From Methanocalculus chunghsingensis (GTDB lineage Archaea; Halobacteriota; Methanomicrobia; Methanomicrobiales; Methanocorpusculaceae), in the NCBI RefSeq assembly GCF_018132105.1, contig NZ_JWHL01000001.1, positions 124,001 through 188,000 of the forward strand: 64,000 bases of DNA. The letters are read 5' to 3'. Shown here piece by piece: positions 35,643 through 44,169 of this stretch (its first letter is position 1; each line of letters opens with the position of its first letter). The position numbers and the translations under genes are program-made. The notes below the pieces were generated by a model that did not search any database, was not told the DNA's origin, and saw only the letters and a list, made by a program, of their open reading frames with translations.

Positions 35643-36860
35643 ATGCATCTGAAATCCTGCCCGAAAGGGTATATGATCGAGACCCACCGTGCGGTTTCTC
35701 CGGAGTCGACGCTTGAGAGAGTGGAGCCGCTCCTTCCAAAGGCCGGTATTACACGCGTTGCTGATATCACAGGTCTTGACCGTCTTGGTATTCCGGTCTT
35801 CTCCTGTATCCGCCCGACGGCAGCGGGTGGTGCCATATCTGTCTATAATGGGAAAGGGGCAACCCCGGTTGCCGCGCGGGTATCAGCTATCATGGAAGGG
35901 ATTGAACGGTGTTCTGCTGAAATGGAAGCACCACCGGTCACTATTGCGCGGTATTCGGATCTCGTCTCCAGACAGCCGGCGGTCAATCCGGTGGATCTGA
36001 TCCTTCCCACGGGCGCTGATCCGGATGCCCCTCTTCCCTGGGTTTCAGGATATGATATTCTCAGGGAAGAAAAGGTTCTCCTCCCGGCACATGCCGTCCA
36101 CCATCCGGTTGCAAAAACCTGCAGCCCTCTCTTCAGAACAAATACGAACGGGATCGCCTCAGGGAACACCCTTGAGGAGGCGATCTTCCATGGCCTGATG
36201 GAGGTGATCGAGCGGGATGCCTGGTCGATCGTTGAAGCGACACGGTATACCGGAGAGCGGATCATCGATATATCTGATCCGATGAGCATGGAGATCATCG
36301 ATCGCTTCTCTCATGCCGGAATTGATCTCACGATCCGCGATATCACAAGCGACATCGGAATACCTACCTGTGCGGCTGTGGCAGATGATACTGTTCTCCT
36401 GGATCCCTCCCTCCTTGTGACGGGGATGGGGACGCATACAACACCAGAGATCGCAGTCCTCCGTGCCCTCACCGAGGTTGCGCAGAGCCGTCTTACTCAG
36501 ATCCATGGAGCGCGGGAAGATACGGTCGTTGCTGATATGCGTCGGCAGATAGGCTATGAACGGACGAAGAGGCTCAACGGCTACTGGTTCCGTGAGAACG
36601 GGGATATCAGGTTTTCATCCCTTCCAACCTATACGAGTGATGATCTCCTTACCGATATTCGTCATGTCTGTTCAAAACTGAATTCTGCCGGATATGATCG
36701 TGTGATCGTCTCTGATCTGACCCGGCCTGATATGGGTGTCCCGGTGGTCCGGGTTGTCGTGCCAGGTCTTGAGGTCTATGCGATGGATCAGGAACGAATA
36801 GGAGAGAGGTGTAAGCATGCCAGGCGCAGTCGTCTTCCTCGGTCCAAGCCTGCCGCATGA
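35643..36860 (+). CDS. ycaO: YcaO, McrA-glycine thioamidation enzyme
   Basis: A 405-residue YcaO-family protein (methanogenesis marker 1). With TfuA it converts a glycine of the methyl-coenzyme M reductase alpha subunit to thioglycine, by ATP-dependent activation of the peptide bond. The ATP/Mg-binding ExxE elements SAIMEGIERCSAE and GLMEVIERDAW and the late PVVRVVVPGLE segment are present. The 3' end overlaps tfuA by 44 bp, the usual fused arrangement in methanogens. mcr genes are not in the window. Confidence 0.93.
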   Translation: MHLKSCPKGYMIETHRAVSPESTLERVEPLLPKAGITRVADITGLDRLGIPVFSCIRPTAAGGAISVYNGKGATPVAARVSAIMEGIERCSAEMEAPPVTIARYSDLVSRQPAVNPVDLILPTGADPDAPLPWVSGYDILREEKVLLPAHAVHHPVAKTCSPLFRTNTNGIASGNTLEEAIFHGLMEVIERDAWSIVEATRYTGERIIDISDPMSMEIIDRFSHAGIDLTIRDITSDIGIPTCAAVADDTVLLDPSLLVTGMGTHTTPEIAVLRALTEVAQSRLTQIHGAREDTVVADMRRQIGYERTKRLNGYWFRENGDIRFSSLPTYTSDDLLTDIRHVCSKLNSAGYDRVIVSDLTRPDMGVPVVRVVVPGLEVYAMDQERIGERCKHARRSRLPRSKPAA

Positions 36861-37452
36861 GGAAGCACGGGCGATCTGCCCGGGAGCAACGTTTCTCCCC
36901 CCTGTCCGGCGGGGTGATCTCCTTGCCGTTATCGAGTCTGATGCATCTGTCGTCTGTATCATCGACGGGTACTTCTTCCAGGATGCAGCGGTCGGTCACC
37001 GTGAGATCCTCTCTCTCCTGAAAGCCGGAAAGAGGGTGATCGGCGCATCAAGTATGGGGGCGCTCAGGGCCGCAGAACTTGATACCCTTGGGATGGAGGG
37101 GGTAGGCCTGATCTACTCGCTGTACCGGGATGGAAAGCTCATATCGGATGATGAGGTGGCACTTGTCTTTGATCCCGAGTCCTGGTGCCCCCTCTCTGAT
37201 CCCCTCGTCAATATCAGGTGTACCCTCCGCCTGGCAGAAAAGGAGGGGATTATTACACAGGATGAGCGGCAGTTGCTTCTCCGCACCGCCATCGATCTCT
37301 TCTATCCTGAGCGGACATATGACCGGATAGCCGGTATGTTATCTTCAGACAGGAGAGGCGCTTTTGTTGCGTTTACTGAAAGATCAGCAGTTGATCAGAA
37401 ACGGGGTGACGCGATCGAAGCATTGGAGCGGGTTGCGGCAGTGATCGGATAG
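36817..37452 (+). CDS. tfuA: TfuA-like partner of YcaO
   Basis: A 211-residue TfuA-domain protein, which delivers sulfur or assists YcaO in McrA thioamidation. VVFLGPSLPHEEAR, FLPPVRRGDLLAV, IIDGYF and the ASSMGALRAAEL motif define the family. The start lies 44 bp inside the ycaO 3' end, so the proteins are made in fixed proportion. Confidence 0.92.
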   Translation: MPGAVVFLGPSLPHEEARAICPGATFLPPVRRGDLLAVIESDASVVCIIDGYFFQDAAVGHREILSLLKAGKRVIGASSMGALRAAELDTLGMEGVGLIYSLYRDGKLISDDEVALVFDPESWCPLSDPLVNIRCTLRLAEKEGIITQDERQLLLRTAIDLFYPERTYDRIAGMLSSDRRGAFVAFTERSAVDQKRGDAIEALERVAAVIG

Positions 37453-37490
37453 CATTAAGTCGGCGTTCCCACAATGATCTTCCCAGGCTT

Positions 37491-38381
37491 ATGATTACCG
37501 TACAGGAGTATCTCAGAGAACATGGGTGCGATGAGGATCTTGGCCGTCTCATCTCTCTCATTGCAGACCAGGCAGATCCGATCCGGGGCGCTTTCATCGC
37601 AAACCAGAGCTATGCAACGACCCTCAACTCATCGGGTGAGGTTCAGGCGGAACTGGATGCATGGGCAGATGACCATCTGATCAGGGTAATGAAGGGATCA
37701 GGGCTCGTCTCCAGGATTGCTTCAGAGGAGCAGGATGAGGTTGTTGAATGCCCCGGGAGCTGTTCAGACTATACGGTCGTGATGGATCCTCTCGATGGCT
37801 CGTCACTGATTGCTGTCAATCTCGCGGTCGGATCAATCTTTGGTATTTATAAAGGACCCATCCTTCAGAAGGGGCGGAATCTCGCCGCCGCCCTCTACCT
37901 TCTTTACGGACCGATGACGACCCTCACCCTATCCATCGGATCTGGCGTTGCTACTTTTGCACTCGCAGATGATGGCCGCTTCCTCCTGATGGAGGATGGA
38001 ATCCGTATGCCGGAAGGGAGTATTTATGGGAGCGGCGGTACCCGGCCTGAGTGGACCGGGAAGCATACCGCGTTCATCACCTCAATTGAGGATGGCGGGG
38101 GGAAGGTCCGGTACTCGGGATCCTTTGTTGCCGACTTTCACCAGATCCTGAAGTACGGGGGTCTCTATGCTTATCCGGCGTCCAGAGGGAGACCCGAGGG
38201 AAAACTCAGACTCGTCTTTGAGGCGCAACCGATCGGTTTCCTCGCCATGCAGGCAGGGGGGAGGATCAGCGATGGCTTCACTGATATCCTCGATATTCTT
38301 CCTACCGATGTTCATCAGAAGATCCCGATTTATGTCGGGAGCAGGGGTCTCATCGAGCGGCTCGAGTCGATGGAGGAGTAG
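37491..38381 (+). CDS. fbp: Class I fructose-1,6-bisphosphatase
   Basis: A 296-residue class I FBPase of gluconeogenesis, hydrolysing fructose 1,6-bisphosphate. The metal-binding SEEQDE, the signature VMDPLDGSSLI and KLRLVFEAQPIGFLAMQAGG are present and intact. It is followed after 6 bp by a gene related to the bifunctional archaeal FBP aldolase/phosphatase, so two FBP-linked genes sit together. Confidence 0.92.
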   Translation: MITVQEYLREHGCDEDLGRLISLIADQADPIRGAFIANQSYATTLNSSGEVQAELDAWADDHLIRVMKGSGLVSRIASEEQDEVVECPGSCSDYTVVMDPLDGSSLIAVNLAVGSIFGIYKGPILQKGRNLAAALYLLYGPMTTLTLSIGSGVATFALADDGRFLLMEDGIRMPEGSIYGSGGTRPEWTGKHTAFITSIEDGGGKVRYSGSFVADFHQILKYGGLYAYPASRGRPEGKLRLVFEAQPIGFLAMQAGGRISDGFTDILDILPTDVHQKIPIYVGSRGLIERLESMEE

Positions 38382-38387
38382 CTGGTA

Positions 38388-39317
38388 ATGGCTGACCCTC
38401 TCTCCTGTACCCTCATCTCCGCCCGCCTGGGCGGGTTTGCGGGTGTACACCGTGCACATCCCGGGATGCTTGAGATTGCAACACGGCTCCTCAGGAAGGA
38501 GGAAGGGGGGGTGATCATCGACTCATTCGTCTTCAGGTGTGGTGATGCGGTTGCATTTCTTCTGATACACCGGGATTCAATGGATCATCTTCAGGATCTG
38601 GTTGCCAATGTCATCACCTCGTGCAGGGAGTATCTTGACAGAAAAGGGATCTCATCTGGGATCTCTGATCCCCTGTTCGCCTCTGCCAGACTGACATTTT
38701 CTGAGCGGGATCGGGAGACCATCCTCGTCTTTCTCTCTGATCTCCCGTCCATCGACCTCTATAACCTCCATCTCTTTCGGATCTTTGGAGACCCCTTCGG
38801 AACAACCAGGCTGGTGACCGAGGATGCGCTCCGTGAAGGGTTCGTCTTCCACCTCTCCGGGGATGGTGTCGCCAGTCTGCCGGAGGATACCTATCGCCTC
38901 TTATCGTTGATACGTAAACCCCGGGATGCCAGGGTTCTCAGGATCAGCCGGAGGGACGGGGAGCCTGCGGCATCTGTTACCACTCCTCAGGAAGCCGGAT
39001 CAGCCGGGCTGATCGTCCGGTCGGGGGGGATCTTCCCCGATCCCGGTGAGATCATCGAGCCCTTTTCGGTACCCTGCATGGTCCGATCTCCCGGAAGAAC
39101 GATGATGCCTCTTCTCCCGGTCTCTCTCTGTGATGCCCAGGGGTCGCGTTCAGGTGGCCCTCCACGGATCGTCTCCCTCGGCTTCTCGATTGCGGATGGC
39201 CGGCTGGTCGGTCCTGCTGATTTCTTTGATGATCCGGCCCTTGATCAGGTACGGCGGCTCGGTGCTGATATAACCGGATACGCCCGATCACATGGGCCCT
39301 TTGATCCATTTCTCTGA
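38388..39317 (+). CDS. Degenerate FBP aldolase/phosphatase paralogue
   Basis: A 309-residue protein clearly related to archaeal class V FBP aldolase/phosphatase: FAGVHRAHP, YNLHLFRIFGDPF and the C-terminal GPPRIVSLGFSIADGRLVGP plus FFDDPALDQVRRL match the family. Key residues are missing. The metal-binding DIGS is RLGG, GDD is GDA, DKTEPGA has lost its Lys, and the Schiff-base segment GKYVGKDDP has no counterpart. At 309 residues it is shorter than the usual 360-400. It is therefore probably not an aldolase and may be a regulator or scaffold of the neighbouring FBPase (inference). Confidence 0.75.
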   Translation: MADPLSCTLISARLGGFAGVHRAHPGMLEIATRLLRKEEGGVIIDSFVFRCGDAVAFLLIHRDSMDHLQDLVANVITSCREYLDRKGISSGISDPLFASARLTFSERDRETILVFLSDLPSIDLYNLHLFRIFGDPFGTTRLVTEDALREGFVFHLSGDGVASLPEDTYRLLSLIRKPRDARVLRISRRDGEPAASVTTPQEAGSAGLIVRSGGIFPDPGEIIEPFSVPCMVRSPGRTMMPLLPVSLCDAQGSRSGGPPRIVSLGFSIADGRLVGPADFFDDPALDQVRRLGADITGYARSHGPFDPFL

Positions 39318-39363
39318 GATCTCATGAAAAGCTTAATCTGTGTAGGATCCCATATTATCCATA

Positions 39364-39600
39364 ATGGTCTCAAGTATCGTGTTGCCGATAAAAAAAGTCA
39401 ATTCTCTGGTTGAATCCCGGATTATCGTTGAAATTAAGGATGATGGCCGGAAATTTCAGGGAAGGCTTATTGCAGTCGATGAATACCTGAACCTCCATAT
39501 GGAGGATGCGACAGAGATCGCAGAGGAATCCAGGGAGAGAAACCTCGGCTGTGTCGTGATCCGCGGGAACAACATACTGAGTATCGCACCAGTTCTCTGA
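39364..39600 (+). CDS. Sm-like archaeal protein
   Basis: A 78-residue LSm/SmAP protein that should form a ring binding U-rich RNA. The Sm1 motif (DDGRKFQGRLIAVDEYLNLHM) and Sm2 motif (VIRGNNI) are both clear. Four bp separate it from the next gene, an HTH protein, so they are co-transcribed. Confidence 0.9.
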   Translation: MVSSIVLPIKKVNSLVESRIIVEIKDDGRKFQGRLIAVDEYLNLHMEDATEIAEESRERNLGCVVIRGNNILSIAPVL

Positions 39601-39604
39601 GCTT

Positions 39605-39952
39605 ATGACTGACGAACTGTTCGACGAAGCACTCCGGGTGATCCAGTCGAAGAGTGACGGAGTACTCCAGAGTGAACTCTGGAAGCTCCTTGATGTCGAT
39701 TCGAGGAAGTGTTCCCGGATTGTCAAGCGGCTCGTTGACCTGGGGATGGTCGAACGGCACGAGTTTCGAAAAAACGGAATTAAGACATATCTTCTCAAAT
39801 CCACAAAGAAACGGGTGATTGATCCCCTGCTTTTAATGGCAGGCGATCATCTCGTCCCCTGTGTCGGATGCGAACGTGAGTGCACTGTTGAGAGCTGTGA
39901 ACTCCTCCTCGACTGGATGTACGAGCTCGCTGTTTCTGATTTCGAGGAGTGA
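39605..39952 (+). CDS. Winged-helix protein with C-terminal Cys cluster
   Basis: A 115-residue protein. Residues 5-65 form a winged helix-turn-helix (QSELWKLLDVDSRKCSRIVKRLVDLGMVER), close to the archaeal family related to the RNA polymerase III subunit RPC34/39. The C-terminal part has four Cys (CVGCERECTVESC), spacing x2-x3-x4, suited to an Fe-S cluster or zinc. This resembles the Fe-S site of eukaryotic RPC39. Co-transcribed with the Sm-like gene; a regulator of transcription is likely, possibly redox sensing (inference). Confidence 0.75.
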   Translation: MTDELFDEALRVIQSKSDGVLQSELWKLLDVDSRKCSRIVKRLVDLGMVERHEFRKNGIKTYLLKSTKKRVIDPLLLMAGDHLVPCVGCERECTVESCELLLDWMYELAVSDFEE

Positions 39953-39959
39953 TCACCTC

Positions 39960-39966
39960 TTTTTTT
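39960..39966 (+). terminator. Oligo-T terminator
   Basis: Run of seven T, 8 bp after the stop codon of the winged-helix gene. Confidence 0.5.
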
Positions 39967-40012
39967 GGATCAATTGATCCCGGATAAATATCCGGATTGA
40001 TAATAGTATGGG

Positions 40013-40525
40013 GTGAATCAACCCGTCCCTGAGGAGGGGGTCTGCCAGATCCATGCGGTGATGCTCCTTGTTGCCATCACCGTCATACTCGCCCTTCTCC
40101 TCCTCCTGATGCTCCATATCCCGCTCTGGCCATCCTTTTCAAAGGGGCCGCCGGAGATATTTGCGATCACCGAGCTGAAGCATCATTGTGAGACCGGAAC
40201 ACTGAATTATGACAGCAGGGTGACGATTATGCATGCCGGCACTGCCGTCTACCGGAGTGATGATCTCAGGGCAGAGATCTTCGTCAATGATCAGCCGACC
40301 CATTCAAATATCATGACGATGAATTCGCATCTGTTCATAGCATCGTACCATATCGGTGTGCAACGCCTCTGGGGCATCGGTTCGACGGGGCACTACTGGT
40401 ATCCGGGAGCGCCTATCTATCTTGATCTGACGGATGGCACCTTCAGGCCTGGTGATCTCGTCAGGCTCGATGTCTATCATAAGGAGGATGGGGGCATCAT
40501 ATCCCGGTCTGAGATGATCGCATGA
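40013..40525 (+). CDS. Membrane-anchored protein with pilin-like N-terminus
   Basis: A 170-residue protein starting at a GTG. Residues 12-37 (IHAVMLLVAITVILALLLLLML) form one long hydrophobic helix, preceded by a short polar leader, like archaeal type IV pilin-like proteins of methanogens. The outer part is predicted beta-rich (GTLNYDSRVTIMHAGT; YHIGVQRLWGIG). I do not see a clear class III signal-peptidase site. Its 3' end overlaps the convergent DUF99 gene by 29 bp. Confidence 0.65.
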   Translation: MNQPVPEEGVCQIHAVMLLVAITVILALLLLLMLHIPLWPSFSKGPPEIFAITELKHHCETGTLNYDSRVTIMHAGTAVYRSDDLRAEIFVNDQPTHSNIMTMNSHLFIASYHIGVQRLWGIGSTGHYWYPGAPIYLDLTDGTFRPGDLVRLDVYHKEDGGIISRSEMIA

Positions 40526-41066
40526 CTGATCGTGCGATGAGCCGTGCAACCCTGACCGGCTCCGGCACTTTTCCGTCAAGAGTGATCTGGTTTATGATCT
40601 GTTCAGCGGTAATCCGGGAGATGCCGGCTCGCCTGAGATAGACCGTATGGCCGGTATGGAGGTGGACGGGATCCCGTTCCCGGAGTGTTTTATATGCGGC
40701 AAATCTCTCTGCATCGCCGGGGAAATGGTGCCGGAGTGCATCACATAACCCGTCCGACTCCTCATAGGTTATGATGATAACAGGCCGGTCTGTTGTCTGG
40801 CTGATGATCTCGGGATTGATGATATTATACCAGGCGATCGCGGCCCCTGAGATGAGGATAAGGTTGATATCTGATCGGTTCAACGCCTCATAGAGCCGTA
40901 TGATGGCATCTGTTGCATCCATCCCTCCAACAGTGATGGTTTCCAGTGCGGCACCATCGATCCGGAGATCCCGCCGCATCACGATCCCTGCCAGGATGGA
41001 TCGTTTGCTTCCCCTGAAGCTCTCTGCAATGCCGAGAATCCGGGTGCCGGATTTTTCAGGATGCAT
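40497..41066 (-). CDS. DUF99 (UPF0215) family protein
   Basis: A protein of about 189 residues of the DUF99 family, which has an endonuclease V-like fold. The start MHPEKSGTRILGIAESF and LAGIVMRRDLRIDG match the family N-terminus; TDRPVIIITYEESDGL is also typical. Where active endonuclease V has a catalytic Asp in the first strand, here the sequence is LGIAESF, so an Ala/Glu replaces it in part. I choose the ATG at 41066; the frame is open to 41210 but overlaps the divergent glycosyltransferase. Confidence 0.75.
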   Translation of the reverse strand: MHPEKSGTRILGIAESFRGSKRSILAGIVMRRDLRIDGAALETITVGGMDATDAIIRLYEALNRSDINLILISGAAIAWYNIINPEIISQTTDRPVIIITYEESDGLCDALRHHFPGDAERFAAYKTLRERDPVHLHTGHTVYLRRAGISRITAEQIINQITLDGKVPEPVRVARLIARSVMRSSQTGI

Positions 41067-41105
41067 GAAAGCCATTATCAGAGTGGACTTATTAATTATT
41101 GTACA

Positions 41106-42044
41106 ATGGCCATCGAGAGAGAGGATGTCTGCATCCTTATCCCCACACTCAATGAAGTTCTCACCATCACCCCCCTGATCCAGGACTTCAGGGAGATGGG
41201 TTTTGACCATATTTTTGTCATCGATGGGAACAGCACGGATGGAACTGTCCAGGCGGCTGAGGCTGCCGGAGCCCGCGTTGTGCGTCAGTCCGGGAAGGGG
41301 AAGGGAACTGCCATCATCGAGGCCTTCTCATTGATTGAAGAGCCCTATATCCTGATGCTGGATGGCGATGGAACATATGCGCCATCTGATGCAGATCGAA
41401 TGCTCGCCCCGCTTGACGAGGGGGCCGATCATGTCATCGGTGATCGCCTCACCGCCTGTGATGAGGGGGCTTTGACCCGGCTGAATCACTTTGGGAACCA
41501 CGTCATTAATGTCCTCTTCAAATGGGCACATGGCGCGTATCTTCAGGATATCCTCTCCGGCTACCGGGCCTTTACACAGGAGTCCCTGGAGAGGCTCAAT
41601 CTGAAGGAGACCGGATTTGAGATCGAGACTGAGATCGCCGTCGAGGTCGTCAGGAATGATCTGAAGGTCGTCGTTATTCCGGTGAGCTACTGCGAACGGC
41701 CCGGCACGCCGACGAAGCTCCATCCGTTTCGTGATGGCTATAAGATCATCAGGACGATCTATCGCCTTGCCAAGGTGGCAAACCCCCTCTTCTACTTCGG
41801 CCTGATCGGTATGCTCCTTACGGTAGCAGGCGGACTCCTCGGCGTTTATGTCGTCTATGAGTGGTTCCAGAATATCGAACGGATCCCGATGACGATCCTG
41901 ACGGTCCTCCTTATCATGGCCGGGCTGATGATCACGATGTTTGGACTCCTCGGCGATCTCTTCCTGGCGTTTCACCGTGAGACGACACAGGAGCTGAAAA
42001 AAGTGCGGGAAGAGCTTGAAAAGCTCAAGAGAAAGATGGAGTGA
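41106..42044 (+). CDS. Dolichol-phosphate-type GT2 glycosyltransferase
   Basis: A 312-residue family 2 glycosyltransferase. The N-terminal GT-A domain begins ILIPTLNE and has the donor-binding LMLDGDGTY (DGD). Two C-terminal membrane helices (FGLIGMLLTVAGGLLGVYVVY and TILTVLLIMAGLMITMFGLL) precede a basic coiled tail. This layout fits enzymes charging dolichol phosphate with a sugar for N-glycosylation. The ATG at 41106 is chosen because family similarity starts there. Converges on fucA with a 20-bp overlap. Confidence 0.85.
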   Translation: MAIEREDVCILIPTLNEVLTITPLIQDFREMGFDHIFVIDGNSTDGTVQAAEAAGARVVRQSGKGKGTAIIEAFSLIEEPYILMLDGDGTYAPSDADRMLAPLDEGADHVIGDRLTACDEGALTRLNHFGNHVINVLFKWAHGAYLQDILSGYRAFTQESLERLNLKETGFEIETEIAVEVVRNDLKVVVIPVSYCERPGTPTKLHPFRDGYKIIRTIYRLAKVANPLFYFGLIGMLLTVAGGLLGVYVVYEWFQNIERIPMTILTVLLIMAGLMITMFGLLGDLFLAFHRETTQELKKVREELEKLKRKME

Positions 42045-42570
42045 GCCTGCCCGCATAGAAGAGGACACGGGTGGCATGCTCTGTTAAGGATGTGTAGAGA
42101 TATGCTTCATCCAGTGTTTTTCCTGCGGCAAAGGTTCCATGGCCTTTAGCGAGAACGATATTCGTTTTTTTCAGGGCGGAAGCGACATTCTCTGCAAGCT
42201 CTTCTGTTCCCGGTTTTCCTGCAATGACCGGGATCTCCGGAGCAAGCATCATCCCTTCACTATCCTGTGGGATGATCCAATCCAGCAGGAGGGATGCGGC
42301 GACAGCACAGGATGGATGGGCATGCACGATGGCCCTATGCGGGGTATCCCTGTAGATCGCCTGATGGACCCGGTACTCGCTTGAGGCGTCTTTTGGAACC
42401 TCTTCTCCATCCTGGACGAAGATGAGATCACCTGGTTCATCCAGATACGATCCGCTCCTGGTAATCAGGTATCCTTTTTCTGTTCTCACACTCATATTTC
42501 CAAAATTGCCACCGACCAGACCCTCCACAAAGAGTCGCCGGCCTATCCGTTCAAAGCTGGTATGTTGCAT
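42025..42570 (-). CDS. fucA: Class II aldolase (FucA-like)
   Basis: A zinc-dependent class II aldolase of 181 residues. GGNFGNMSVR is the phosphate-binding part, HAHPS gives two zinc-binding His, the third being in LAKGHGTFAAG, and Glu of DSEGMM is the catalytic base. In methanogens the homologue makes lactaldehyde from fuculose 1-phosphate for coenzyme F420 synthesis. The ATG at 42570 lies within the 3' end of the endonuclease-like gene (28-bp overlap), so the genes are coupled. Confidence 0.85.
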   Translation of the reverse strand: MQHTSFERIGRRLFVEGLVGGNFGNMSVRTEKGYLITRSGSYLDEPGDLIFVQDGEEVPKDASSEYRVHQAIYRDTPHRAIVHAHPSCAVAASLLLDWIIPQDSEGMMLAPEIPVIAGKPGTEELAENVASALKKTNIVLAKGHGTFAAGKTLDEAYLYTSLTEHATRVLFYAGRLTPSFS

Positions 42571-43166
42571 GGTGTACACTTCTTTGCTGTACAATGTTCT
42601 TTTGCATATTCGACGATCTGACCATGACAGGATCTGAGACGATTGTTGTCATGGTCCAGGAGTTTCAGAAAGAGTCTTCTGAGATCTCTATCCGGGAGGG
42701 TGATCCCGGCACACCGGCATATCTTCCTGGTATAGGCATCGATGACGAATGTTTCCCGGAAGAGACCATAACAGAGGATACTGTCTGCGGTCTCTTCACC
42801 GACACCATTTATTGTAAGGAGTGCCTGCCTGAGTTCATCCGTTGGCATCTCTTTGATCGTCTCGCCCAGGTCGTGTATGATGAATCTGGCGAGCCTCCGG
42901 AGCCGGGCTGTCTTGATGCGGTAGAAGCCGGTGCACCGGATACAGGCTTCGATCTGCTCCGGGTCTGCAGTACAGATCGCCTGGAGGTTCAGAAGGTTGG
43001 CATCTGCCAGGTTTCTACATGCAGATCTGACATTCTCCCATCGTGTCTGCTGGGTGAGGATTGCGCCGATGACGACCTCATCGAATCCGGCGTTCCACCA
43101 GTCGATATATCCGTATCTTTCATCAAAAAAAGAAATGAGATTGTGTAATCTGTCTCTCTCACTCAT
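42543..43166 (-). CDS. nth: Endonuclease III-like DNA glycosylase
   Basis: A 207-residue HhH-GPD glycosylase. AILTQQTRWENV, the helix-hairpin-helix LLTINGVGEETAD and the catalytic Asp in VIDAYTRK are intact; the lysine of bifunctional enzymes is not at the usual place, suggesting a monofunctional glycosylase. The C-terminal Cys cluster has only HC-x4-C-x2-C instead of C-x6-C-x2-C-x5-C, so an intact Fe-S cluster is doubtful. Overlaps thioredoxin by one base and fucA by 28 bp. Confidence 0.85.
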   Translation of the reverse strand: MSERDRLHNLISFFDERYGYIDWWNAGFDEVVIGAILTQQTRWENVRSACRNLADANLLNLQAICTADPEQIEACIRCTGFYRIKTARLRRLARFIIHDLGETIKEMPTDELRQALLTINGVGEETADSILCYGLFRETFVIDAYTRKICRCAGITLPDRDLRRLFLKLLDHDNNRLRSCHGQIVEYAKEHCTAKKCTPCNIPALNG

Positions 43167-43435
43167 CAGATTAGCGGTTTCAAGAGCTCCATGAGACGGC
43201 CCGCATCTGTTACTCCCTCGAGTTTATGCATAACAGCCCCATCTTTTTCAATGATCAGTGTGGGAACGACCTGAATCTGATACTTCCCTGCGAGATCCAT
43301 GTGGTGATCGACATCGAGCTTTTTAATCTCAACAGCATCTCCGAGTTGTTTCCCTACTTCTTCAATATACGGAGTCTGCATCTTGCACGGTCCACACCAG
43401 GTGGCATAAAAGTCAATAAGAACTGGTCTGCTCAT
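43166..43435 (-). CDS. trx: Thioredoxin
   Basis: An 89-residue thioredoxin with the active site WCGPC at about residues 13-17 and the cis-proline segment VVPTLIIEKDG. It is short but complete for an archaeal thioredoxin. First gene of the trx-nth-fucA unit. Confidence 0.93.
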   Translation of the reverse strand: MSRPVLIDFYATWCGPCKMQTPYIEEVGKQLGDAVEIKKLDVDHHMDLAGKYQIQVVPTLIIEKDGAVMHKLEGVTDAGRLMELLKPLI

Positions 43436-43506
43436 GGAAATACCTACTCGTACAGTCGATGATAGGGGTAATAAAGATTACCATTTCCAATTATTTCATC
43501 GAGGTA

Positions 43507-43520
43507 AATTATATATAAAT
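43507..43520 (+). promoter_or_regulatory. TATA element of the ferritin-like gene
   Basis: AATTATATATAAAT, about 35-45 bp upstream of the ATG at 43553; a clear TATA-like sequence with no competing gene on that strand. Confidence 0.6.
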
Positions 43521-43552
43521 AAGAATGCGTATCATTCATTTCGAGGTATATC

Positions 43553-44047
43553 ATGGGAACAAAAGGAAGAATGATTGTCGGTATGAATGTTGATGAGCTT
43601 ATTATGCTCCTCAACCGTGCCCTCGCTGATGAATGGCTCGCGTACTACCAGTACTGGATCGGATCAAAGGTGATAACAGGGCCGACGAAGGATGCAGTCA
43701 TCTCTGAGCTGACACTCCATGCGACCGAGGAGCTTGGTCACGCCGATCTCATCGCAACCCGGATCGTGCAGCTTGGGGGGACGCCGGTCCTTGAGCCGAA
43801 GGCATGGTATGAGAAGACCAACTGCGGATATGAAGCGCCCACAAACCCATTTGTCAAGGAGGTGCTTAAGCAGAACATCAAAGGAGAGCAGTGCGCGATC
43901 GAGACCTATAATAATCTCCTCTCGATTACGAAGGATTCTGATCCGATCACCTATACGATGGTGTTAGGTATTCTGGCAGATGAGATTGAGCATGAGGAGG
44001 ATCTCCAGAGTCTGCTTGAGGATCTGGATGCCATTATCCGGGATTGA
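43553..44047 (+). CDS. Ferritin-like diiron protein
   Basis: A 164-residue four-helix ferritin-like protein, bacterioferritin/Dps-like. Diiron ligands are visible in ALADEWLAYYQY (Glu), LHATEELGHADLI (ExxH), ENI-type helix NIKGEQCAIETYN (Glu) and LADEIEHEEDL (ExxH). Likely stores iron or removes peroxide. Transcribed alone, with a strong TATA element and a T-rich terminator. Confidence 0.88.
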   Translation: MGTKGRMIVGMNVDELIMLLNRALADEWLAYYQYWIGSKVITGPTKDAVISELTLHATEELGHADLIATRIVQLGGTPVLEPKAWYEKTNCGYEAPTNPFVKEVLKQNIKGEQCAIETYNNLLSITKDSDPITYTMVLGILADEIEHEEDLQSLLEDLDAIIRD

Positions 44048-44056
44048 ATGGTGATC

Positions 44057-44074
44057 TTCTTTTTTATTTTTTTT
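44057..44074 (+). terminator. T-rich terminator
   Basis: TCTTTTTTATTTTTTTT beginning 10 bp after the ferritin-like stop codon, a typical archaeal terminator. Confidence 0.6.
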
Positions 44075-44169
44075 GAGTTTGAAGCCTTTTCCCCGGATCT
44101 GACCTGAAAAGATGGAGAGGAAATCAGATCAGGTTTGTGAACTTTGATCGGCTGATGGGTAGCGGAGAT

